Position numbers and translations under genes: made by a program
Shown here: piece after piece, positions 42,752 through 52,087 of the stretch
Layout: each line of letters opens with the position of its first letter
How positions within the stretch are numbered: the first letter of the stretch is position 1
Origin: Nemertoderma westbladi
Taxonomy: Eukaryota > Xenacoelomorpha > Nemertodermatida > Nemertodermatidae
DNA length: 64,000 nucleotides
Direction: 5' to 3'
Assembly: GCA_032718475.1 (NCBI GenBank)
Contig: JAUCBJ010007566.1
Span: 1-64,000, forward strand
The notes under the pieces: model-generated
The model's database searches: none
Seen by the model: only the letters and a program-made list of their open reading frames with translations
What the model was told of the DNA's origin: nothing

Positions 42752-42949
42752 TCATAGGATCATAGGATCTGGATGTATACCTTGAGGATATCGAGTTTCG
42801 AGGTTTTGTTGACTAGCAACATTGAGATAGGTCTCTCTTAGGAATTCTAGATATTCGTTGAAGCCACTACGTTTATCAGGTTCTTCAACGTCTTCTCTTT
42901 CGAGTTTATTTCGATGACGATGATGATGATTTAACGATGATGAAAACAT
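42752..42949 (-). CDS. Short frame between pol and post-pol ORF of element 1
   Basis: A 65-codon frame with a His-rich start and a charged helix (FNEYLEFLRETYLNVAS) that overlaps the pol end by 19 bp. Its end coincides with an 8-bp tandem duplication (ATAGGATC twice, 42754-42769). It may be the N-terminus of the post-pol protein put out of frame, or an N-terminal remnant left by the deletion that removed the integrase. Confidence 0.35.
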   Translation of the reverse strand: MFSSSLNHHHRHRNKLEREDVEEPDKRSGFNEYLEFLRETYLNVASQQNLETRYPQGIHPDPMIL

Positions 42950-45900
42950 CGTTTTAAATAGGTGACGGCTTTACAGAACCGATTCCAGGAGCTGTAGTGA
43001 CGTATCGCTCTCTGCAAGAGGGGTGAGAGTCCTTGCGCGATATCTGGTATTCCAGATTTCCAATCCTTGTCACGGATTTCCAAGACTTCTTTAGTCGTGG
43101 CGGTGGGTTTCTGATCCAAAGCATCCTCTCCGGAAGTAAATAATACAGATAGATCAACCGCAGGTTTAAACAACTTCGATTTACTCGCTCGAGTTTTGGG
43201 TTTAACTTTCTCCGCTCCCTTGGCCTGTCTGATCTCTGCTGTTGTGAGATGGGGAGGCCATTCTTCTTCTTCTCTGTAGAGAAAGTCGGGTCCACCTAAC
43301 CATTCGGGAGTATTTACTAATTCCCTTGGAGTCACTCCTCGGGAAGCGATGTCTGCTGGATTAATCGTTCCGGGGCAATGTCTCCATTGGTCCATCGTCG
43401 TGCGACTAAGTATGATGGCTACTCTGTTGGTAACGAAGACGCTGAACTGACAGACTTCATTGGTTATATACTCTAACACGAGTAAAGCGTCGGTCCAATA
43501 GACAGTTTTCTCTAATGGATAGTCAATCTGTTCTGTTACATTCCGGCCGATGGCTGTAGCGTATAGAGCCGCTTTTAACTCCGCTCGAGGAACTTTCAAC
43601 TTGTTGTTGATTAATGCCTTAGAAGTAACCAAGGCGACTTTGATTCCATCCGGAGTTTCCACTCTTAGATAGGCTACTATACCTATTCCCATATCGCTGG
43701 CGTCTCCAAACACATGGAGTTGATAGGAATACGTAGGGAGAACATGACCAAAATATGAACGGGAAATTATAAAATCCTCGATAGCCGGCAGAGAATCTTC
43801 CCATTTCATCCACTTCTTTAATAATTCTCCCTTAAGTGGATCGTCCCATGAGTGGTTTTCAAGCCACATTTGTTGTACCAAACTACGAGCAATCAATATA
43901 ACTGGGCTAATAAATCCCAATGGATCGAAATAAGTGCTCAGTATACTTAAGCAAATCCGTTTGGTTCGAACTGGATTATCTCGCTGTTTTAGCTGGAAAA
44001 ACAGGATATCTCGCTCTGTGTCCCATTTCAAGCCGAGTGTCTTGGTTTCTGGCAGATCATCTTTGATCAAATCTAGATCTTTCGCCCCTCGATCTTCCGC
44101 AGGGATCGACTCCAGAAACTCACGGGAGTTGCTGGTGAATTTCGTTAATCGAAACCCACCTCTTTTTAAGCACTCTACCGTTCCTTTAGCGACCTCAATG
44201 GCTTCCTCAACTGATGGAAGGGACTTCAGATTGTCGTCCATGTATATGTCCCGCTTGATGTTGTCGATCACTTCCTTAGAGAAGGCCTCTCGGTTGTCCT
44301 CTGCAGTGGTACGCACTACCGAACAGGCGTTGGAAGGGCTTGAGATTATCCCAAAGGCCTGGATAGTCATCCAGTACTCCACCGGTTTCTGGTTGAGGTC
44401 TCCTTCGGGCCACCACAGAAATCGTAGACTATCTCGATCCCTATCTAACACCTTGACTTGTAAGAACATGCCTTCTATATCGGAGGCGAAAGCAATCGAA
44501 TATTGTCTCAATCTTAAAAGAATTCCCAACAAAGATTGAAGTAAGTTGGGTCCGGGTAACAATTCAGAGTTAAGGGATTGACCCATGTAAAGAGCGGAGC
44601 CATCAAACACTACTCTCACTTCATGTGGTTTACCGGGTTTAGGAACGTAATGGTGAGTTAAGTAATACGTTCTTTCAGTCACAGGTGTTTCTTCCGGTAC
44701 TCTCTCCGCGTATCCCTTACTAATAAATTTCTCCAGCTGTGTTTGATACATTTCTTTAGCTGAAGAATTAGCCGTAAGGCGTCGATGGAGTTGCGCGATT
44801 CTTTTTTCCGCCAAGGGTCTGTTATTGATGAACTTCGGTTCTCTCTTGCGGAAAGGTAGACCGACTTCATACCTACCTTGATCTTTGAGGAAACGTGTAG
44901 TTGTCTCTTGGATCTGCTTGGCCCTTTCCTCTTCCACCGACAAGGCTTTATCGTAGGAATTGGGCTCTACCGCCTCTTGCGTAAAGAATCGTACGGCATG
45001 TTCATCTCGAGTCTTGGCATTACAACGCTCAATGACGTCATTTAGCTCGTCGTTATAAGCTTCTCGTTCAGATAGATAAAGAAGTTGACATAAGTTCACT
45101 TGGTTTTGCCAAGCCTCGTTTTCCTTAAGGAGATCGATGGTATTCTCCTCATCAAAAAGCTGGTGAACGTCGTCGTTATCTGAGGAGTATGGGGTTCCCT
45201 CAGTTAAATCGTCTCCCTCACTACTATCATCTTCCCATTCACTCACCTGGCAGACGCGCTCTTGCGGTAGTCTTTCTCTGAGTGTTCTACGGGAAGGGCC
45301 AGTAAAGTACCAACCTACTCTAGTTCTTACCGCATAGGTCTGTAGGGGCTGCGGTTGAGCAGGCCGTTTCTCTAATGTCTCCAGCGCCTCATGCGCGTTT
45401 TGGCCGATGAGTATTTGCACTCCAGGATAATCAGTCTGGAATCGAGGTATGTTAAGATGTTGGATGCTCTCATCCTCATCCCAATTATAAAGGTCTGCTT
45501 GAGTAGTAGCGAAGTTCTTTATAGCCACCATTTTCACTGACCTTATGCTATGTTCTCCTAGTTCGTCCTGGGGGGTGGACAACGCTCCTACATAATAATC
45601 CGCTGTTACTGTAGATTTCCAAACTTGCATAATTCCTGACATATTTAGCTTGGTTCGGAACTTGGGTTGTCCAGCGAAGATGTCTTCGGCTAGTTCTTTA
45701 TCAATGAATGTTCCTGTGCTGCCGGAGTCCAGGAGGGCGTTCACTATATAGCTCTTCTGAGGTCCATGGACCCGTAACTGGACTACAGGAAATTCTCGGA
45801 TTCCTACATCGGAAGTTGGTGCTTTCCACGATGGTTGTCGATCAGAAGTAGTTAGAGTGAAGTCGCTGTCTGTATCTTTTTCATATGTGAGTGCTCGATA

Positions 45901-48900
45901 CACTGCGGTATTTATCATGTAACAGGATTCATTTTCGTCGGAGAACTCGTCCGTATAGAATCCTTCCATCTCAGATTGATCAGTGTCATTCACATCACTG
46001 AATTGGACATGTAGCTCGGAATCACTTACCTGATTAGGACTATTTCGATCGAATTCAGCGTGCAACAAGATATGATGTTTCGCACCACACTTTGCACACC
46101 TTATGTCAGAGTAACAGGTTCGCCGTTGGTGTCCTTGTCTGAGGCAATTATAACATAACCGCTTATCCCACATGACTTCGCGTCTCTCCGTTAATGACTT
46201 CTTCAGGAATTCATCACACATATTCAAACGGTGGGTCCCGTCACACAGCGCACATTTCGGTTTGATGTTACTTACCTTATTTTGGGTGACAGTGTGCACT
46301 CTCGTTCTTTCTTCGGGCTTTCTTACCTGAATTCTCTTGGGAGACGTAGGAGGAGTTTTTCTTACCTGTTCTCTCTTGTCATTGGATCGAGACTTAAATT
46401 TACTTCCCTGTTCGTTAGGTGTTTTATTGATATAATAAGATCTTTCAGTGTCTTTCCCGCTATCCTCCCCTTGGGAAGCTTGGCTTTCGCCGTCGTCGGT
46501 ATAACACACTGGTGTTACCTTTCTTCTGGAGACGGGTTTCTCACTTACCTTGTTTTCCGATGTCTTCTCTCTGGACTGTTTTATGAGCTGTAATTTCACT
46601 TCGCCATCCAAGAATGTCATGAGATCAGTCATGGTAGGGTCTCGTTGTTGTTGTTCCATCATGTATAACACCTTTTTGTCCCAGCGTGTACCTACTCCAC
46701 CCTTCGGTAAAGTAGAAGCCACTGCTCTAATAACCATAGCACTCTGATACTCATGAGACTTACCTAGCCAATCTAATTGTCTGCAGATCTCCTGAATTTC
46801 ATCGGAAAACTCTATAATCCCGTTGCTAATAAACTTTCGGGGCGCTACCAACTTTGCATACAAATACCCAGCTATGTTATTCCTATTACCATACCTGATG
46901 TTTAGCGTATCCCAAACTTGTCTTAATCCGTCTGGATGTCCAATAAACTTTAACGCCATTAACTTGGGAGATCCTTCCAAGCACTCGATGAGGAATCTAA
47001 GTTTCTCTCCATTAGATAGTACAGAGTTCTGTATGTTATCTTTGTAATATTCATTAAATGGTAACCATTTCATCTCATCTCCATTGAACTTGACGATCTC
47101 TCCCACCTTCACCGCTTGCCGGGCTTCGGTTCTAGCCATTTGACGCGTAAAACTTTCTTGGGCCATCGTGTTATTTAATATCGAGTTATCGGTATATAAA
47201 TTTCTCGGATTATGATCAGGTCTATAGGGAATGTCATTATCAACAGGTCTATAATTACCCTTAATAGGGTTCACTATAGGAGTTTCTACTTCGCTAGCAG
47301 TATATATGCGTGTAGGCTCCACACCTTGCGCATGAGATACTTCAGACCTAACAGGTTGACACATTGTTACCGAGGGTGGTGGTATACCCCTTTGCGTATT
47401 TACTAATTTATCGCGTTCTAGCGCGATACTTTGCTGCACTTCTTGCAACTCTAGCCTACTTTCCCTTACTGTGCCCTTGAATTGCTGAACAGTCTCCTGC
47501 ATCTGCCCGAGCAGGAGATCCATCCCCCGCCGTCTCTCGTCCACCCATTCGACCGCCGAAGCGGGAGTCGCCAACGTTGTAGCGGGCGGACGAGGGACAA
47601 CGGGCGACAAATCATGAATATTTCGCTCGGGGTCCAGGACCTGAACTGTCTCCTGGGCAGTTCTACTGGGCACAGGTAGCTTAGTGCTATGCAGAGGGAA
47701 TTTAGAGGTAGCTTCAGGGAGCACAGGTGTGTCTATCACCGAAGGGGTGATTTCAAGAACAGGCCTAATTATTTCAGGCTCATCTACTATAGTAGGGAGT
47801 CTTTCTATTTTAATTATTTGGTCTGTGGGCTCTGTACTACCTAAGTTGGTGTTATTTAGTTGCCTTCTAACAGCTGGAGGCAAATCAGGCAATTTCTGAT
47901 GGTGGAATGTTCTTTTACGTCTGCTTAGACGAGATCTATTTCCTTTGCCTTCAGTATCGGTGGTATCGCCTTCCTCAGATGATGTATATCCCTGTCTTTT
48001 GGGAGTAGATCGATTCATCATCTGCATATTACTAGCTGTTAACTGTTTATTTATGCAGTCTTGATTCTCCTGAATGTTTTCCAATTCTAATTGGGTGGTT
48101 TCTTCAGTCGCTCTCCGTTCTGCTTCTGCCACTGCCTCTGCCGCCTTTCTTTCAGCTTCGGCCGCTTTTGCTTCTGCCGCTGCCGCTGCCGCCTTTGCCT
48201 CTGCCGCTGCTTCTGCCGCTGCCGCTTTTCTTTCTGCTTCTGCAGCTACCACTGCTGCTTTCTTTCTGTCTTCTATACGTTTTTTCTTTACTTGTTCTTC
48301 TTGGACTCGTGTCAGGCGGAGTTGTTCATCAAATTTAGCCTGATTCGCAGCCCTCATTTCCACATCGATGGCATCCAACACACGCTGAGTTCCTTCGCTA
48401 TTAGGGCTAAGTCCATCTAACCTTCTCCTCAACTCGTCATCACCTAAAAAACGTTGATAGTCTGACAGATAGATGTCAATGGCATCTCTCTTATGCGGTT
48501 TCTCTGCCGTCGCTTCACTTTCCACTTGGGAAAAAGTAGCGTCTGTTGATTCTCCATGGGTTGAGCGCTCCTCCAGCTGAGCTTTCCACTGAGCTGTTCC
48601 TTGAACTTGGCGACTCACCCGTTGAAACCAAGTCTTTACGGCAACTTGCAACGACGTGTCTTGTCTTCTTTTAGAAGCCTCTTCAAAGGCTGATAATATT
48701 AGCCTGATTCGCAGAATTCTTTCTCTAACTTGATAAAGCAGTTGTCCCTGCTCTTGAGGTCCTTGAGGTTGTTGTAACAGTTGTTTTTCTACTCGCTCCA
48801 TAGAGCTGAAGAATCCCTGTGCGTATCCGGCTGCGGACCTCTTCCACACAGCTGGATCGATGGTTTCCTTGGCTACTCCCATCCGGTGTATGTCTTCCCA

Positions 48901-49437
48901 GGCAGCTTCTGATAAATCAAACGGGAGTCCGGGTCCGGGGAAGTTCCATTGCGACTCGACCATAGACTTCAGTTCTTCCCTTGTGTATCCCGCATAACTA
49001 TCTTTAGTTGAGCGCTTACTTCTCGCCCAATCGATCTGGTGTTCTTCCACAGCGATCAATAACCTAGGGAGTACGGCTGCAGGAAGGATGAGAAGGGGAT
49101 CCGAATAAACCGCATCCGTCATCCTTGCTCCGCGCTCGGGTGTCAGTTCTACAGTATCTTCACTACTGGAGCTGTCGGGCCGCTGAGAAATAATTTCTTG
49201 GCTCACGGGTTGTTGCTGTTCCGCTGCTTCTTGGTCCCGCTTGACCTGAGCTCGAGTGCCTATGATAGACCTACGATGTTGGACCAGCCTAGGTTCTGTT
49301 ATTACTACAGGAGGGATGACCTTCCTCACAGTGGGAGGTGAACTGAACTTACGACTAGACGGTTCTACGCCTCTATCTGAGTCGCAGATAGTTACATCTA
49401 ATAAACTATCGGACAGGTTCTGCTTAGTATCAGACAT
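42931..49437 (-). CDS. BEL/Pao gag-pol polyprotein without integrase
   Basis: An uninterrupted 2168-codon polyprotein. The N-terminal 650 residues are gag-like with an Ala/Glu/Lys coiled coil (about 360-450). A DUF1759-type gag domain is at about 780-950. Zinc knuckles with CALC, CYNC and CAKC lie at about 1060-1125. The DUF1758 aspartic protease has DSGS at 1237-1240. RT has its first catalytic Asp in ASDIEGMF (1653) and YMDD at 1732-1735. The Pao-type RNase H region (Peptidase_A17 family in Pfam naming) has FGDAS (Asp 1912) and WTDA (1982). It ends after the SSWNRF segment where integrase normally begins; H2C2 and DDE motifs are absent both in the frame and in the following 480 bp. Confidence 0.93.
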   Translation of the reverse strand: MSDTKQNLSDSLLDVTICDSDRGVEPSSRKFSSPPTVRKVIPPVVITEPRLVQHRRSIIGTRAQVKRDQEAAEQQQPVSQEIISQRPDSSSSEDTVELTPERGARMTDAVYSDPLLILPAAVLPRLLIAVEEHQIDWARSKRSTKDSYAGYTREELKSMVESQWNFPGPGLPFDLSEAAWEDIHRMGVAKETIDPAVWKRSAAGYAQGFFSSMERVEKQLLQQPQGPQEQGQLLYQVRERILRIRLILSAFEEASKRRQDTSLQVAVKTWFQRVSRQVQGTAQWKAQLEERSTHGESTDATFSQVESEATAEKPHKRDAIDIYLSDYQRFLGDDELRRRLDGLSPNSEGTQRVLDAIDVEMRAANQAKFDEQLRLTRVQEEQVKKKRIEDRKKAAVVAAEAERKAAAAEAAAEAKAAAAAAEAKAAEAERKAAEAVAEAERRATEETTQLELENIQENQDCINKQLTASNMQMMNRSTPKRQGYTSSEEGDTTDTEGKGNRSRLSRRKRTFHHQKLPDLPPAVRRQLNNTNLGSTEPTDQIIKIERLPTIVDEPEIIRPVLEITPSVIDTPVLPEATSKFPLHSTKLPVPSRTAQETVQVLDPERNIHDLSPVVPRPPATTLATPASAVEWVDERRRGMDLLLGQMQETVQQFKGTVRESRLELQEVQQSIALERDKLVNTQRGIPPPSVTMCQPVRSEVSHAQGVEPTRIYTASEVETPIVNPIKGNYRPVDNDIPYRPDHNPRNLYTDNSILNNTMAQESFTRQMARTEARQAVKVGEIVKFNGDEMKWLPFNEYYKDNIQNSVLSNGEKLRFLIECLEGSPKLMALKFIGHPDGLRQVWDTLNIRYGNRNNIAGYLYAKLVAPRKFISNGIIEFSDEIQEICRQLDWLGKSHEYQSAMVIRAVASTLPKGGVGTRWDKKVLYMMEQQQRDPTMTDLMTFLDGEVKLQLIKQSREKTSENKVSEKPVSRRKVTPVCYTDDGESQASQGEDSGKDTERSYYINKTPNEQGSKFKSRSNDKREQVRKTPPTSPKRIQVRKPEERTRVHTVTQNKVSNIKPKCALCDGTHRLNMCDEFLKKSLTERREVMWDKRLCYNCLRQGHQRRTCYSDIRCAKCGAKHHILLHAEFDRNSPNQVSDSELHVQFSDVNDTDQSEMEGFYTDEFSDENESCYMINTAVYRALTYEKDTDSDFTLTTSDRQPSWKAPTSDVGIREFPVVQLRVHGPQKSYIVNALLDSGSTGTFIDKELAEDIFAGQPKFRTKLNMSGIMQVWKSTVTADYYVGALSTPQDELGEHSIRSVKMVAIKNFATTQADLYNWDEDESIQHLNIPRFQTDYPGVQILIGQNAHEALETLEKRPAQPQPLQTYAVRTRVGWYFTGPSRRTLRERLPQERVCQVSEWEDDSSEGDDLTEGTPYSSDNDDVHQLFDEENTIDLLKENEAWQNQVNLCQLLYLSEREAYNDELNDVIERCNAKTRDEHAVRFFTQEAVEPNSYDKALSVEEERAKQIQETTTRFLKDQGRYEVGLPFRKREPKFINNRPLAEKRIAQLHRRLTANSSAKEMYQTQLEKFISKGYAERVPEETPVTERTYYLTHHYVPKPGKPHEVRVVFDGSALYMGQSLNSELLPGPNLLQSLLGILLRLRQYSIAFASDIEGMFLQVKVLDRDRDSLRFLWWPEGDLNQKPVEYWMTIQAFGIISSPSNACSVVRTTAEDNREAFSKEVIDNIKRDIYMDDNLKSLPSVEEAIEVAKGTVECLKRGGFRLTKFTSNSREFLESIPAEDRGAKDLDLIKDDLPETKTLGLKWDTERDILFFQLKQRDNPVRTKRICLSILSTYFDPLGFISPVILIARSLVQQMWLENHSWDDPLKGELLKKWMKWEDSLPAIEDFIISRSYFGHVLPTYSYQLHVFGDASDMGIGIVAYLRVETPDGIKVALVTSKALINNKLKVPRAELKAALYATAIGRNVTEQIDYPLEKTVYWTDALLVLEYITNEVCQFSVFVTNRVAIILSRTTMDQWRHCPGTINPADIASRGVTPRELVNTPEWLGGPDFLYREEEEWPPHLTTAEIRQAKGAEKVKPKTRASKSKLFKPAVDLSVLFTSGEDALDQKPTATTKEVLEIRDKDWKSGIPDIAQGLSPLLQRAIRHYSSWNRFCKAVTYLKRCFHHR

Positions 49438-50837
49438 GTTTATGTGTACAGTTGAATGTCTACTGCTGTATTACAGTCTGAGCAAGTCTAGTAACTCAGT
49501 ATTAACTGCTAGCCTAGTAATTAATTACCGATACTGCTACTCAGTGTAGCGTGATATATATAATATATTAGAATACCGGTATGCTTATAGTATATATAAC
49601 TATATAAGTATTATTACAGACTAGGTTTATCACAGAATACCGGTATAATTTTAGCACAAAGATATATAAATATATAATAGGCCTATCGGGAATACCGGTA
49701 TACAGCTTACAGTTTGTAGTATATATAATTCTGGACTAGAATTAATTACAAGTACCGGTATAATTTCAGCCTAAATTTATAGAAATAAAGATAATAGGTA
49801 AATACCGACCGGTATATCAATTATTTTAAATAATTGAATTTCTGAATTTTAGGGTTACTTGGTTACTTTACTTACTTTATTACCGTTATTTGAGCAGTAA
49901 TCCAACTGATATTGAGACCTAATGGTTGTATGGTAGGCCTACTATTTATAAATCGTTAGATTTGATTTATAATATATATATACCCGTTTTAATGGGTTTT
50001 GTCGATGTTTGAAATAAATGTTATTATTTCTGGGGAGTAATCACTACACAAAGCGGTGCGCTTTCAGTGAAGTGTTACTTATAGGACACTAAAACAAATA
50101 ATGCTAATTTACCTAAGTTACTTAATACTACCAATTACTTACAATTCGGGTGAGATTACAATCTCTAAATAAACACAAAAATTTACAAAAAACACAAAAT
50201 ACGAATTTTCAGGGTAATTTTACAAGAAGTCTACAAACCAGCCTAACAAAGGGTTAGAATTCTGGTTATTACAACGGACAGGGTACTGCGGTATTTGAAA
50301 ATAATACGTAGTAGTAAATACACTGCGTTGTCCAGATAGGAAAATACCACCGCCTGACGACCTATAGCCGTATCGCTATAGGTACTACGTTATGTATCAC
50401 GGAGTGTTCCTACCTAGAAGTTAATAGAGCTAATCGAACGTGCCTATCAACCACTTTACAACACAAATATAATGCCTACACTAATTACTTTCGGAAAGCA
50501 CTGTACACTAAACCCTAAATTAGGTACGAGTACTTGTACAACATATAATCAGTAGTTAAATATACTTGAACAGCTAAAAGAACCACGGCATCTGCTGGAG
50601 TGACCGGTGCACAAAATCACCAGTCTTTACCTACGCCAAGCAGCCCGTGTAGTACCGGGGTTAATTTAACTATAGCGGTATGTATAACAAACACAATTAT
50701 TGTAGGAACAAACTTGGGGAATGAATGTTGCGAATAATCGCATAAACTCTGAATAATAAATATTACGCTACGCGTACAAACCACTCAAACAAAATGCAGA
50801 CCAAATACTGACAGACTACTATCAAGCCTAAATAAAC
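49438..50837. other. Leader region of element 1, up to the element 2 LTR
   Basis: AT-rich, with repeated TACCGGTA motifs. It should hold the 5' LTR and leader of element 1, but I see no match to 37679-38400 and no primer binding site. Element 2 starts at 50838, so it may have inserted into this region. Confidence 0.4.
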
Positions 50838-51377
50838 TGTGACGGGATCCAGGAGGGATCCCGATTTATCCGATGTGGTAATTTAGTCCACGCGTCCCCG
50901 CCGTGTATAAGGGTGAAATAAAGTAACTGAGTTCTGGAGTTCGGTGTATAATAATAATAGGGCATAGGATATAGATATAGATATAATGTGTACAAGGCGG
51001 GATACGGTAACTAAAGTCCCGTGATCCCCTAACTAAACTAATTGACTGTACCCTACGCTAGCACTGCTGCACTGAGATAACTGAATCACTGATTAATAGG
51101 TTATTGGTTATATTGCACGGTGGCCTTACTGCTACTCAATCGATGCCATTCCCCCCTCTGATTGGTTAATACCCTTGTTGGCGCCCCGTGGAGTATTCCC
51201 GTTCACTCCACCTGTTCTCCCTGGGTTAGGGGTTTGGCCCCTGACCCTCTATTGTGTGCTTCCTTCCCACTCTTATTGGGATGGCACGAGTTGGTTAATT
51301 GCCCAATCTCGTGGCTCCCAATATTGCTTATCGGCTTACAACTTTATGGGGTGTTGGCGGGATTGAATAAGCTAACA
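50838..51377 (-). mobile_element. 3' LTR of BEL/Pao element 2
   Basis: 540 bp, TGTGACGGG...GCTAACA on the plus strand. In the coding (minus) sense it is preceded directly by a polypurine tract, which fixes it as the 3' LTR. It is homologous to the solo LTR at 7919-8463. The partner LTR lies beyond the right edge. Confidence 0.9.
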
Positions 51378-51390
51378 CTCCCCCCCATGC
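51378..51390 (-). promoter_or_regulatory. Polypurine tract of element 2
   Basis: Minus strand GCATGGGGGGGAG immediately upstream of the LTR start TGTTAGC. It primes plus-strand DNA synthesis in LTR elements. Confidence 0.8.
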
Positions 51391-52087
51391 TATCTTCCCG
51401 GTAAGAAGATAGCATCAACCAAAAAAGTGCGTTACAATCCCGCTGGATCCCGATCTAATATCGGGTGTGGGGTGGAATTCTTTTCTCTAGGAGCCGGCTT
51501 TCCAGGCCGCCCCCTATGGGTATGATAACGCTACCCTGTGTGCCTGGCGTCTCATGTCGGGCCGATCGCGCTCACCTCTTCACACGACCTTTGTTTCCCC
51601 AACACTTTCGCCCTATCTCACCTTCACTCTCACCCTAGCTCTCTCACATTCGGACCTCCCCGTCCCTTACTCAGCCTCTTATTCTCCCCTCCCACACTCT
51701 AGAATCGCGTCCGCACTCTCTTTGCACTCCACTCTATCACTCCGTCCCTCAACCTCACTTCGACTGTTTTATCTCTCCTGACGAACCTCCCCCCCCTCTC
51801 GTGCCGTCGCACTCGAGAAGTATGAAATTGTCAGTTGTCTCGTCCATAGTGCCACAGTCAGTTATCCCCCAGTCCCAGTAGCTAATTGAGAAAGGTTGTA
51901 TGACTATAGTACTTACTCCGATCGTGTATTTTACTGCTAATCACTACGTACGTACATACAAATTGCACTTATGTTATTTGCATTAATTAAGTTTGTATTT
52001 AATAGTTCGTACGTTCCATGCGGCGCCTTCCAGGCGCACCACTTTCCAGTCTCAGTCTCACTCCCTCGTTCCCTCGTCTCTGGGAAC
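51391..52087. other. 3' untranslated region of element 2
   Basis: Pyrimidine-rich on the plus strand, without a recognisable gene, between the post-pol frame and the polypurine tract. Confidence 0.5.
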
